NCBI RefSeq assembly: GCF_003367395.1
Contig: NZ_CP031417.1
Location: 2,418,001-2,482,000 of the forward strand
Length of the DNA stretch: 64,000 nt
Source of the DNA: Pseudolabrys taiwanensis
GTDB taxonomy: Bacteria; Pseudomonadota; Alphaproteobacteria; Rhizobiales; Xanthobacteraceae
Direction: 5' to 3'
Shown here: piece by piece, positions 36,523 to 44,378 of the stretch
Layout: every line of letters starts with the position of its first letter
Position numbering within the stretch: position 1 is the first letter of the stretch
Position numbers and translations under genes: made by a program
The notes under the pieces: generated by a model
What the model was told of the DNA's origin: nothing
Seen by the model: the letters and a program-made list of their open reading frames with translations, nothing else
Databases searched by the model: none

Positions 36523-37449
36523 ATGCGGGCGATCCTCTGTCACAATCCCACTGCAGGCACCAAAGGGCACGACAAGGATGCGATCCTTGGCGCGCTGAAG
36601 CTGGGCGATATCGAAGCCCGGTACATCTCCACCAAAGACGACGATTTCCAAGAGAACCTCACAGAGGCGCTGAAGAAATCCGTCGACTTCGTCATCGCGG
36701 CCGGCGGCGACGGGACCATTGGTCGCGTTCTCACGGCCCTTGCCGACCGTTCCGTGCCGGTGGCGCTGCTGCCGCTCGGCACCGCCAACAATGCCGCGCG
36801 CTCGCTGGGCATCGCCGGCACGCCGCAGGAGCTGGTGGAAACATGGAAGCCGGAGCGCACCGCGCCGGTCGACATCGGCTCCGTCAAAGCACCCTGGGGC
36901 ACCACGCGCTTTCTGGAAGCATTCGGCGTCGGCGCCTTCCCCGAGTTGCTGCTGACCGCCGCCAAGGGCAAAAAGCCCGAAGGCGCAAACAACCTGCGCA
37001 AGGGCCGCGCCCTGCTGCAAAAGACCTTGAAGGACGCCAAGCCGATCGACATCGAGGTCATCGTCGACGGCCGCTCGGTACGGGGCGAATTTCTCGGCGT
37101 CGAGGTCATGAACATTCCCTTCACCGGGCCCGGCCTGCCGTTCGCGGAAAAGGCCGACGTCGGCGACGGCAAGCTCGATGTCATCTTCTTCGATGTCGAT
37201 CGCCGCAAGGAGCTCATCGAATGGCTCGAAGCGCCGCTGGAGTCCCGTCCGCCGGTGACCATGCGCAAGGGCGAGAAGATCGAGCTCATCTGGGCGGACG
37301 CGCCCAATCGCATCGACGACCGAGGCTTCGACAACGAAGGCAAGAAGCTGGTTGCCGAGATCACATGCGAGGAGGAGCAGGTTAACGTGCTCATCCCGGT
37401 CAAGCATCCCGCGCAGCAGGTTGCGGAGGCAAAGGCCAAGAGCGCATGA
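36523..37449 (+). CDS. Diacylglycerol kinase-family lipid kinase
   Basis: This 308-residue protein has the DAGK/YegS catalytic domain: AILCHNPTAGTKGHD at the N-terminus, the nucleotide-binding AAGGDGTIGRVLTAL near residue 60, and LLPLGTANNAARSLGI (the usual GTANNxA motif). The family phosphorylates diacylglycerol, sphingoid or related lipids. The inositol-phosphatase-like gene follows with an ATGA overlap, so both are one transcription unit. Neither belongs to the usual flagellar cluster. Confidence 0.88.
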   Translation: MRAILCHNPTAGTKGHDKDAILGALKLGDIEARYISTKDDDFQENLTEALKKSVDFVIAAGGDGTIGRVLTALADRSVPVALLPLGTANNAARSLGIAGTPQELVETWKPERTAPVDIGSVKAPWGTTRFLEAFGVGAFPELLLTAAKGKKPEGANNLRKGRALLQKTLKDAKPIDIEVIVDGRSVRGEFLGVEVMNIPFTGPGLPFAEKADVGDGKLDVIFFDVDRRKELIEWLEAPLESRPPVTMRKGEKIELIWADAPNRIDDRGFDNEGKKLVAEITCEEEQVNVLIPVKHPAQQVAEAKAKSA

Positions 37450-38309
37450 TCGACATCGTCACGGCAAAAGCGGCCGGCACGGTCGACCTGCGCGACATCG
37501 AACAGCTCGCGGTCGAGCTCGCCGACATCGCCGGCAACGAGATCAAGGCTGCGCTCGGCGGCCTTCTTGCCGTGCGCTACAAAACCGCCGCGACCGACGA
37601 TGCGCTCTGGCGCGATCCTGTGTCGGAGGTCGACAGCCGCGTCGAGACGATGATCCGCAAGCGGCTGGCCGACGAATTCCCCGAGCACGACATCATCGGA
37701 GAGGAATTCGAGGCGCAGCGGAACGGCCACGATTTCGTCTGGGTGGTCGATCCGATCGACGGCACCACCAACTTCGTCAACGGCTTGCCGCTGTTCTCCG
37801 CCTCGATCGGCGTCCTGCACAAAGGCCGGCCGGTGGTCGGCGCCTTGTGGTGCTCGGTCAGCCACGCGCTGCGCGCCGGCGTCTATCACGCGGCCGCCGG
37901 CAACAAGCTGCGCTTCGACGGCGCCGACGTGACGCCGAAGGTCAATCCCGATGTGCGGCGCAAGCTCGCCGGCGTGCCGGAGCTCACCGCGAAGGATGCA
38001 TCGTGGGAGACGCGCAAAACCGGCTCCGCCGCGCTGGAATGCGCGCTGGTCGCCGCCGGGCTGTTGCAGGCCGCACGGTTTGCCTCGCCCAACATCTGGG
38101 ACGTCGGCGGCGGCGTCGCGCTCGTGCAGGCGGCCGGCGGCGTTGCGCGTCAGCTGCAAGGCGACACTTGGACGCCGATGTACCGCTTCGAAGCCGGGCA
38201 AGGTCCTGACGGCACCACCGATCTGCGCTATTGGCGCCGCCCCCTGGTGGTCGGCCGCCCCAATGCGGTCGACACCATGTGCAGCCCGGTCAGCGATCCG
38301 ACGATCTGA
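37446..38309 (+). CDS. Inositol monophosphatase-family phosphatase
   Basis: This 287-residue enzyme has the metal-binding motifs of the IMPase/CysQ superfamily: GEEFEAQ, then VVDPIDGTTNFVNGLPLFSASIGV near residues 98-120, and WDVGGGVALVQAAGG near residue 218. Members hydrolyse inositol phosphates, fructose-1,6-bisphosphate or PAP, and the substrate here is not evident. Its start overlaps the stop of the lipid kinase, suggesting a shared phospholipid or phosphosugar task. Confidence 0.9.
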   Translation: MIDIVTAKAAGTVDLRDIEQLAVELADIAGNEIKAALGGLLAVRYKTAATDDALWRDPVSEVDSRVETMIRKRLADEFPEHDIIGEEFEAQRNGHDFVWVVDPIDGTTNFVNGLPLFSASIGVLHKGRPVVGALWCSVSHALRAGVYHAAAGNKLRFDGADVTPKVNPDVRRKLAGVPELTAKDASWETRKTGSAALECALVAAGLLQAARFASPNIWDVGGGVALVQAAGGVARQLQGDTWTPMYRFEAGQGPDGTTDLRYWRRPLVVGRPNAVDTMCSPVSDPTI

Positions 38310-38409
38310 CCTTCCTCACTTACCCTCCGTCGCGACGTCGATGAGTCGCCTTGCGCGCCCACGCGCGCGAGGATTAGCCTTCCGGCGCATCAACGGCCCG
38401 GGGCTCGTG

Positions 38410-38838
38410 ATGAACACCATCGATCTCGCGTCACTGCTGTTCACGTTCGACGGCCGCATCAATCGCGCCAAATACTGGATCGCCTTCGCAATCTATTGCG
38501 GCGTGATGCTGATCGCCGTCGGCCTGATCTTCGCGTTGCCGGGGATGATTGGCATCATCATGATCGGCATCATTTACATCGCGGCCATCGTCTCCGGCAT
38601 CGCCGTCGGCATCAAACGACTGCACGACTGTGACAAGAGCGGATGGTGGCTACTGCTGTTCTATGTGGCGCCCGGCATTCTCAGCACAGCCGCCACCAAT
38701 ATGGACGCGCCGATGATCGTAAATCTCGCCAGTCTGGCGGTGTCGATCTGGGGTATCGTGCAGCTCGGCTTCCTGCGCGGCACGATCGGGGCCAATCGCT
38801 TCGGCCCGGATCCGATCCCCGGCGCAGCGACGGCCTGA
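38410..38838 (+). CDS. DUF805 small membrane protein
   Basis: This 142-residue protein has the DUF805 pattern: an N-terminal LLFTFDGRINRAKYWIAF, the central GIKRLHDCDKSGWWLLLFYVAPG, and three to four membrane spans. The family is widespread and its function is unknown. I place the start at the ATG at 38410, although GTG at 38407 and ATG at 38341 are in frame. A bidirectional terminator follows 13 bp after its stop. Confidence 0.82.
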   Translation: MNTIDLASLLFTFDGRINRAKYWIAFAIYCGVMLIAVGLIFALPGMIGIIMIGIIYIAAIVSGIAVGIKRLHDCDKSGWWLLLFYVAPGILSTAATNMDAPMIVNLASLAVSIWGIVQLGFLRGTIGANRFGPDPIPGAATA

Positions 38839-38850
38839 CGTGAAAAAGAT

Positions 38851-38875
38851 AAAGCCCGGCAAATGACCGGGCTTT
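38851..38875. terminator. Bidirectional intrinsic terminator
   Basis: AAAGCCCGG (38851-38859) and CCGGGCTTT (38867-38875) form a hairpin with a 7-nt loop. A-rich sequence lies to the left and CTCTTCC to the right, between the convergent DUF805 gene and the small minus-strand gene. Confidence 0.85.
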
Positions 38876-38903
38876 CTCTTCCAAAGGTTCACGCAATGTC
38901 GCG

Positions 38904-39080
38904 TCAGCTACGGCCGCCACTCATCTTCGTCTTCCTGTCCCTGGCGGTGTCGAGTTCGACCGCCTTGGCCATCAGATCGTTACTCATATTCTCGAGACTG
39001 GCGGCAAGCTCACGACTGACACGCGCCAGCCGAACGCAGCGATCGGCTGCGTCGATCAGGTACTGTTCGGTATCAGACAT
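38904..39080 (-). CDS. Small helical protein of unknown function (58 residues)
   Basis: The protein reads as a single charged amphipathic helix region (SDTEQYLIDAADRCVRLARVSRELAASLENMSNDLMAKAV) with no signal or membrane span. Two in-frame ATGs lie at 39086 and 39080. GAGGAG ends one base before the first but 7 bp before the second, so the second is the likely start. I do not recognise a family. A strong ribosome site and terminator at its far end support a real gene. Confidence 0.65.
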   Translation of the reverse strand: MSDTEQYLIDAADRCVRLARVSRELAASLENMSNDLMAKAVELDTARDRKTKMSGGRS

Positions 39081-39192
39081 GACCATGCTCCTCTAAGTGG
39101 CAGTTATATGAGTCAAAAAATGCTGCGTTGCAATATTGATTTGTGTACAAATAAAATTGAGACGAAATTATAAAGACTTAGGAAAGGACGAC

Positions 39193-39537
39193 ATGTCGAC
39201 GATTTATAAGATCATCCCCGCAGGGTTGTGGCGCACCGCCGAGCGGTCTGGTGTTTTCACAGGGTCGGAAGTCGATTCGCGCGACGGCTTCATTCATTTC
39301 TCGACTGCCGCCCAAGTCGCAGAGACGGCGGCCAAACACTTCGCTGGCCAACCGGATTTGCTGCTGGTCGCCGTTGAAGCCGATCGCCTCGGTCCGGCGC
39401 TAAAATGGGAGCCGTCGCGCGGTGGCGCGCTGTTTCCGCACCTCTACGGTCCTTTGAAGCTTGATCTCGTGACCTCGGTAGTGCCGATCCCATTGGGGAC
39501 GGACGGCGTCCACCAGTTCCCCGATCTTGCCGCCTGA
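39193..39537 (+). CDS. DUF952 family protein
   Basis: This 114-residue cytoplasmic protein has the DUF952 pattern: IYKIIPAGLWRTAERSGVFTGSEVDSRDGFIHFSTAAQVAETAAKHFAG, then LLLVAVEADRLG and FPHLYGPL. The family is often described as resembling glutathione S-transferase or ART-like folds, and its function is unknown. The ATG at 39193 follows GGAAAGGA by 4 bp, which decides against the upstream ATG at 39136. Confidence 0.85.
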   Translation: MSTIYKIIPAGLWRTAERSGVFTGSEVDSRDGFIHFSTAAQVAETAAKHFAGQPDLLLVAVEADRLGPALKWEPSRGGALFPHLYGPLKLDLVTSVVPIPLGTDGVHQFPDLAA

Positions 39538-39623
39538 TGCAGAGCTGCGTTGCACAAGGAACGGCTCCGGCTCCGAGGCATTTATGTTGCAGTGCCGAAG
39601 GCCAGGGCCGAACGGGAACACGC

Positions 39624-39905
39624 ATGTCGACACAAAGCTGGGCAACCATCCATCCGTCCGCCCTCGCCGACGCAGGCCGTCCGCTGCAGCCGGTAAGCGC
39701 GACTTGGCGCGCACACGGTGCCGTCCGTTATCGGTGCCCGATCAATGGCAGCTTCGTGCTCGTCACCGAGAGCGCCGCCTTGACCAAGCTGGCGCGGAGC
39801 CGCACGCGATTGCGCTGTGCCAGTTGCAATGAGATGCACATGATTGCCTGCGAGGCTGACGACGATACAGCCGACGACATTGTCGGCACATCACGCTCGG
39901 CTTAA
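39624..39905 (+). CDS. Small cysteine-containing protein of unknown function
   Basis: The protein is 93 residues long if it begins at 39624 (MSTQSWATIHPSALADAG). It has one cysteine in RYRCPINGSFVLVT and a CxxC in LRCASCNEMHMIAC, a spacing that could make a small zinc ribbon. The tail is acidic (CEADDDTADD). The frame extends up to 39537 where it would abut the DUF952 gene. No family is recognised, and the ribosome site is weak. Confidence 0.5.
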   Translation: MSTQSWATIHPSALADAGRPLQPVSATWRAHGAVRYRCPINGSFVLVTESAALTKLARSRTRLRCASCNEMHMIACEADDDTADDIVGTSRSA

Positions 39906-39909
39906 TCTT

Positions 39910-39942
39910 CCCCCCGCGGCGTTAGACGCCGCTAAAGGGGGG
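39910..39942 (+). promoter_or_regulatory. Leader hairpin that includes the ribosome-binding region
   Basis: CCCCCC-GCGGCGT (39910-39922), a TAG loop, and ACGCCGC-TAAA-GGGGGG (39926-39942) form a very stable hairpin with 13 pairs and a 4-nt bulge. The GGGGGG strand is the only purine-rich stretch before the ATG at 39952, 9 bp away, so folding would hide the ribosome site. It could be a translational switch or a transcript end for the upstream gene, but it lacks a T-tract. Confidence 0.5.
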
Positions 39943-39951
39943 ACGTCATCA

Positions 39952-40305
39952 ATGCGCTATGTCGTCACTATCGCCGCTGCACTCCTGTGCAGTGCCGCGA
40001 CGTGCTTCGCTGCCGATCCGGTGGGTACCTATAACGTTGAAGGCACCAATCCCGGCAACGGCTCCGCGTACAAAGGTACCGTAACGATCAGCAAGACCGG
40101 CGAGACCTATAAAGTCATCTGGGTTGTCGGCGGCACGCGCTATATCGGTACCGGCATCGGCAACAAGGACTTCATCGCCGTATCCTACAAATCCGATGCC
40201 GACACCGGCTTGGCGCTCTACGGCGCCGACGGCGGCAACTGGGCCGGCGTCTGGACTTACGCAGGCGGTGACAAGATGGGCTCCGAAATCTGGAAACGGC
40301 AGTAA
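39952..40305 (+). CDS. Small exported protein with beta-strand-rich repeat-like body
   Basis: This 117-residue protein has a signal peptide (VVTIAAALLCSAATCFA, cleavage after residue 20). The body is rich in Gly, Thr and aromatic residues: VGTYNVEGTNPGNGSAYKGTVTISKTGETYKVIW, then GTRYIGTGIGNKDF and GLALYGADGGNWAGVWTYAGG. It resembles small lipocalin-like or fibronectin-binding-type exported proteins, without a firm family. The ECF sigma gene begins 13 bp after its stop, so they may be co-transcribed. Confidence 0.75.
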   Translation: MRYVVTIAAALLCSAATCFAADPVGTYNVEGTNPGNGSAYKGTVTISKTGETYKVIWVVGGTRYIGTGIGNKDFIAVSYKSDADTGLALYGADGGNWAGVWTYAGGDKMGSEIWKRQ

Positions 40306-40318
40306 GGCATCGACGCCG

Positions 40319-40876
40319 ATGGATCTCGAGGCCAACCGGGCGCTGATCGTCGCCGCGCTCGCGCGCATACCCGGCGGCGACCGGACGGCGTTGCAGATGG
40401 TCTATCGGCTCACCTCCGCGAAGCTTTTTGGCGTGTGCCTGCGTATCTTGGGGGAACGCAGCGAGGCCGAAGACGTGTTGCAGGAGGTCTATCTCACCGT
40501 ATGGCGCAAGGCGGGCGACTTCGATGCCGCCCGCGCCAGTCCGATGACTTGGCTGATCGCGATCGCCCGCAACCGGGCGATCGACCGGCTGCGGGCGTCG
40601 CGGCAAAGCCGCGCCATGGCGCCGATCGAAACCGCCGGCGATGTCGCGGACGAAACGCCGCGCGCGGACACGATGCTGGAAGGCGCGCAACGCGACGCAC
40701 GTTTGCACGGCTGTCTCGGTGAACTCGCCGAGCACGAGAACAAGGCGCTGCGCGCCGCCTTCTTCGACGGCAACACTTACGAGGAATTAGCCACGCGCAT
40801 GCGCGTCCCGCTCGGTACCATGAAGAGCTGGATCCGCCGAGCGATGATGAAGCTGAAAGACTGTCTGGAGCGATGA
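40319..40876 (+). CDS. ECF RNA polymerase sigma factor
   Basis: This 185-residue sigma factor has region 2 (LFGVCLRILGERSEAEDVLQEVYLTVWRKAGDFD and PMTWLIAIARNRAIDRLR, about residues 38-100) and region 4 (LRAAFFDGNTYEELATRMRVPLGTMKSWIRRAMMKLKDCL). It looks like the SigK group, whose partner is an RskA-type anti-sigma factor, and exactly such a gene follows with an ATGA overlap. The fasciclin gene downstream is a likely target. Confidence 0.93.
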   Translation: MDLEANRALIVAALARIPGGDRTALQMVYRLTSAKLFGVCLRILGERSEAEDVLQEVYLTVWRKAGDFDAARASPMTWLIAIARNRAIDRLRASRQSRAMAPIETAGDVADETPRADTMLEGAQRDARLHGCLGELAEHENKALRAAFFDGNTYEELATRMRVPLGTMKSWIRRAMMKLKDCLER

Positions 40877-41574
40877 GCGACGCAATCGACCATAGCGGCC
40901 TGCCCGAAGACGAGATCCTGGCGGCGGAGCTTGCTCTCGGCGTGCTGAGCGGGCCGGAACGTGCCGCGGCCACGGCGCGCCGGGAGCGCGAGGCGGCTTT
41001 CGCGCGCATGGTCGCTGACTGGGAAGAACGTCTCGCCCCATGGGCCGCCGAGATCGACGAAGTCGTGCCGAGTCCGCACGTCTGGAGCGCGATCGAAAGT
41101 GCTCTGCCCGCCCCGCAACCCCGCGCCCGCGCGCGCGTCTGGGAGAACCTCGCCCTCTGGCGCGGCGTCGCCCTGGCCAGCAGCGCGCTCGTTGTCGCCT
41201 GTCTCGGCGTCATTGTTTATCTCGGGACGCTGTCGACCCCGGCGCCCCTGATGGCAAGCATCGACGGCGGCGGGCATCACCACTTCGTCGCGACGGTCGA
41301 TACACAGCGTGCCACCATCGCCGTGTCGCCGGCGGCCTTCAGCGCCGACGCGACGCGTGTGCCCGAACTCTGGTTGATCCCGGCCGACGGCAAACCGCGT
41401 CCGCTCGGCATCCTCCGCGCCGATCGCAGCGTGACCTTGACCATCCCGGCCGCGCTTCTGCCACACGCGACCCGCGATGCTGTCCTCGCGGTGTCGCTGG
41501 AGCCCGACGGCGGCTCGCCGACCGGCCGGCCGACGGGTCCCGTCATCGCCTCGGGCAAGCTCACAAATCTGTGA
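40873..41574 (+). CDS. RskA-type membrane anti-sigma factor
   Basis: This 233-residue protein has a cytoplasmic sigma-binding part (DEILAAELALGVLSGPERAAATAR, about residues 13-36), one membrane span (98-118, VALASSALVVACLGVIVYLG) and a periplasmic RskA domain (ELWLIPADGKPRPLGIL). It has no HxxxCxxC zinc motif, so a redox switch is unlikely, and release probably needs regulated proteolysis. Its start overlaps the sigma factor stop by 4 bp. Confidence 0.9.
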   Translation: MSDAIDHSGLPEDEILAAELALGVLSGPERAAATARREREAAFARMVADWEERLAPWAAEIDEVVPSPHVWSAIESALPAPQPRARARVWENLALWRGVALASSALVVACLGVIVYLGTLSTPAPLMASIDGGGHHHFVATVDTQRATIAVSPAAFSADATRVPELWLIPADGKPRPLGILRADRSVTLTIPAALLPHATRDAVLAVSLEPDGGSPTGRPTGPVIASGKLTNL

Positions 41575-41661
41575 AGGCTCGGCGCTGCATCCGCCGCCCC
41601 CCGACCTCCGTAGCTGCTCACGTCTCCACAGGGGACGTTGAACAGTCAACGGAGAGAAGAC

Positions 41662-42249
41662 ATGAAACGCGTTACCACCCTCATGCTGGCCGGCGCCGCT
41701 GCGCTGACGGCAACGCTCGCCATCAACGGCATGACGCCCGCGGCTGCGCAGATGAGCGACAAGGAAAAGACCGTGACGGTCGGTGGCGCACCGATGTATC
41801 CGTCGAAGAACATCGTGCAGAACGCCGTCAATTCGAAAGACCACACGACTTTGGTCGCCGCGGTGAAAGCGGCCGGTCTTGTCGACACGCTGCAAGGTCC
41901 GGGACCGTTCACGGTCTTCGCGCCGACGAACGAAGCCTTCAAGAAGTTGCCCGCCGGCACGGTCGATACCCTGCTCAAGCCGGAGAACAAGAAGACGCTG
42001 ACGAACGTGCTGACCTATCACGTCGTACCGGGCCGTCTGACGGCCAAGGACCTGATGGACAAGGTCAAAGCTGGCAACGGCAAGGCGATGCTCAAGACAG
42101 TCGAAGGCGCCGATCTCACCTTCCAGGAGAAGGACGGCAAGCTCTGGGTCATCGATGCCAAGGGCGATAAGGCGCAAGTGACCATCAGCAACGTCATGCA
42201 GTCGAACGGCGTCATTCACGTCATCGACACCGTGCTGTTGCCGGGCTGA
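41662..42249 (+). CDS. Exported fasciclin (FAS1) domain protein
   Basis: This 195-residue protein has a signal peptide (LMLAGAAALTATLAINGMTPAAAQ, about residues 7-30) and one FAS1 domain: TTLVAAVKAAGLVDTLQGPGPFTVFAPTNEAF, then LTYHVVPG near residue 120 and GVIHVIDTVLLP at the end. FAS1 proteins act in adhesion or cell-envelope interactions. GGAGAGAAG precedes the ATG, and a small inverted repeat GTTGA-N4-TCAAC lies at 41637-41650. It follows the ECF/anti-sigma pair, a pairing also known from other alphaproteobacteria. Confidence 0.92.
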   Translation: MKRVTTLMLAGAAALTATLAINGMTPAAAQMSDKEKTVTVGGAPMYPSKNIVQNAVNSKDHTTLVAAVKAAGLVDTLQGPGPFTVFAPTNEAFKKLPAGTVDTLLKPENKKTLTNVLTYHVVPGRLTAKDLMDKVKAGNGKAMLKTVEGADLTFQEKDGKLWVIDAKGDKAQVTISNVMQSNGVIHVIDTVLLPG

Positions 42250-42415
42250 TCCCCCACCCGGCCATGCGGCGCCGTTACGGAGCCGCCGGTCCTCTCCCCT
42301 GCAAAAAAGGGAGAGGACCATTCGACGTCGTCAACGCCGATCTGAGACAAGGAACAAGTGCGCGGTACGATCCGTTGGCGCAACGGGCGACAGCACTCGG
42401 GCACGGAGAGGTTCC

Positions 42416-44181
42416 ATGGCTAAGACGGCAGCCGATGTGCTGGTTGATGGCCTCGTCGCGTGGGGCGTGGACACGGTGTTCGGTCTGCGTTCGGTCTGCC
42501 TGGCGACGGCATCAACGGCATCATGGAAGCCCTGCGCAAGCGGCAGCAGGACATCCGTTTCATTCAAGTTCGGCACGAAGAGTCGGCGGCCTTCATGGCC
42601 TGCGGCTATGCCAAGTGGACCGGCAAGCTCGGCGTATGCCTCGCGACCTCGGGACCCGGTGGCATCCATCTGCTCAACGGTCTCTACGACGCCAAGCTCG
42701 ACGGCGCGCCGGTGCTTGCCATCACCGGCCTGCAGTATCACGACCTCGTCCATACATTTACGCAGCAGGACGTCGAACTCGACAAGCTGTTCATGGATGT
42801 TTGCGTCTACAACACGCGCGTGATGGGACCGGCGCATGTCGAGAACGTCACCGAACTCGCATGTCGTACGGCGCTTTCGATGCATGGCGTCGCGCACATC
42901 ACGATGCCGACAGACGTACAATCGTTCGCCGTCGGCGACGACACACGGTCGCCGCGCAACGTCGCGCATCACGTCTCGCAAAACCGTACGCAGTCCGCAC
43001 CGCAACCCGATGCGGCGCAACTGGACGAAGCCGCCCGCATTCTCAACGCCGGCAAGCGTGTCTGCATTCTAGCCGGGCGCGGCGCCATCGGCGCGGCCGA
43101 AGAACTCGAAGCGGTGGCGGCCCGGTTGAATGCGCCGATCGCCAAAGCGCTGCTCGGCAAAGGCGCCGTCTCGGATCTCAGCCCCTACTCGACCGGCGGC
43201 GTCGGCCTGCTCGGCACCGTGCCGTCACAGAATGCGCTCGAAGGCTGCGATACGCTTCTGATCGTCGGCAGCAGCTTCCCCTACATCGAGTTCTATCCCA
43301 AGCCCGGTCAGGCCCGCGCGGTGCAGATCGATATCGCGCCGCAGCGGATCGGCTTGCGCTATCCGGTGGAATGCGGATTGGTCGGGGGCGCCAAACAGGT
43401 GCTCGCCGCGTTGCTGCCCAAGCTCACGCAGAACGACGACCGCAGCTTCCTCGACAGCGCGCGGAAGGACATCGACGCGTGGCGCAAGCTTCTTGGCGAA
43501 CTGGCGGACCGCGACGACAGCCCGATGAAGCCGCAGGTCGTCGGCCATGCGCTCAACAAGCTCGTCCCGCCCGATGCGCTGATCGCGGCGGACTCGGGCA
43601 CCAACACCTCCTGGTGCGCGCGCTACATCGACATCCGCGACGACATGAAATTCGCCGTCTCCGGCACGCTCGCGAGCATGGCCTGCGGTCTGCCTTATGC
43701 GATCGCCGGCGCCATCGCCTTTCCCGGCCGGCAGGTCATCGCCTTCGTCGGCGACGGCGGTTTCACGATGCTGATGGGCGAGCTCGCCACCTGCGTGAAA
43801 TACGGCCTCGACGTCAAAGTGGTGGTGATCAAAAACAACAGTCTCGGCCAGATCAAATGGGAGCAGATCTCGTTCCTGGGCAACCCGGAATTCGGCTGCG
43901 AGTTGCTGCCGATCGATTTCGCCGCGTTCGCGCGGGCTTGCGGCGCCGCCGGCTTTGCCATCGCGGACGCCAAGCAATGCCCGGACGTGCTGCGTGAGGC
44001 GCTGGGCACGCCCGGACCGGTGGTGATCGAGGCGACGGTCGACCCACAGGAGCCGCCGCTGCCGCCGAAGACCACCTTCGAGTTTGGCAAGAATTTCGTC
44101 GAGGCGCTCGCCCGGGGCACGCCAGGAGCAGCCAAGATTCTCGGCAACGTCGCCCGGGAAAAGGGGCGCGAGCTGATCTAG
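42416..44181 (+). pseudogene. TPP-dependent acetolactate synthase/pyruvate oxidase-like enzyme, frameshifted
   Basis: The frame starts well at ATG 42416 (MAKTAADVLVDGLVAWGVDTVFGL) but then shifts. GTTCGGTCTGC is perfectly duplicated in tandem at 42478-42488 and 42489-42499. Removing one copy restores a single frame of 584 residues that continues PGDGINGIMEALRKRQQ and VRHEESAAFMA, with the catalytic glutamate, and later has the TPP motif GDGGFTMLMGELATC through VIKNNSLGQIKW. All later sequence is intact, so the change is recent or a sequencing error. A GTG at 42460 could give a product lacking the first strand and helix. The substrate is likely a 2-keto acid such as pyruvate. Confidence 0.85.
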
Positions 44182-44209
44182 ACCCCATGCCCCTTTTCCG
44201 ACCGAGGCG

Positions 44210-44248
44210 TTAACCGATCGCTAACCATAAGGTGGGCAAATATTGCCC
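44210..44248 (+). promoter_or_regulatory. Composite CtrA-type promoter of flhA
   Basis: TTAACC-N5-GCTAACC (44210-44226) is followed exactly 24 bp after its start by GGGCAAATATTGCCC (44234-44248). It matches the fliF promoter at 31122-31160 in sequence and spacing. It suggests that flhA is an early, CtrA-controlled gene like fliF. Confidence 0.6.
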
Positions 44249-44378
44249 AGGGGATGGGGTCAAGCGCCGATAAGGCTCTTTACTCTGGCGCCGGTCAACG
44301 GTGCCCGTAACTGGTTTGAATCACCTTGGTATTTATTCGCGTCCGTACCGCCGGGGGCATGGCGGTTTTTGGCAGGCA

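Noticed and set aside
41637..41650. FNR/FixK box before the fasciclin gene (TTGA...TCAA).
   Set aside because: The spacing between the halves is 4 bp instead of 6, so it does not fit the FNR/FixK consensus that is met at 55002.
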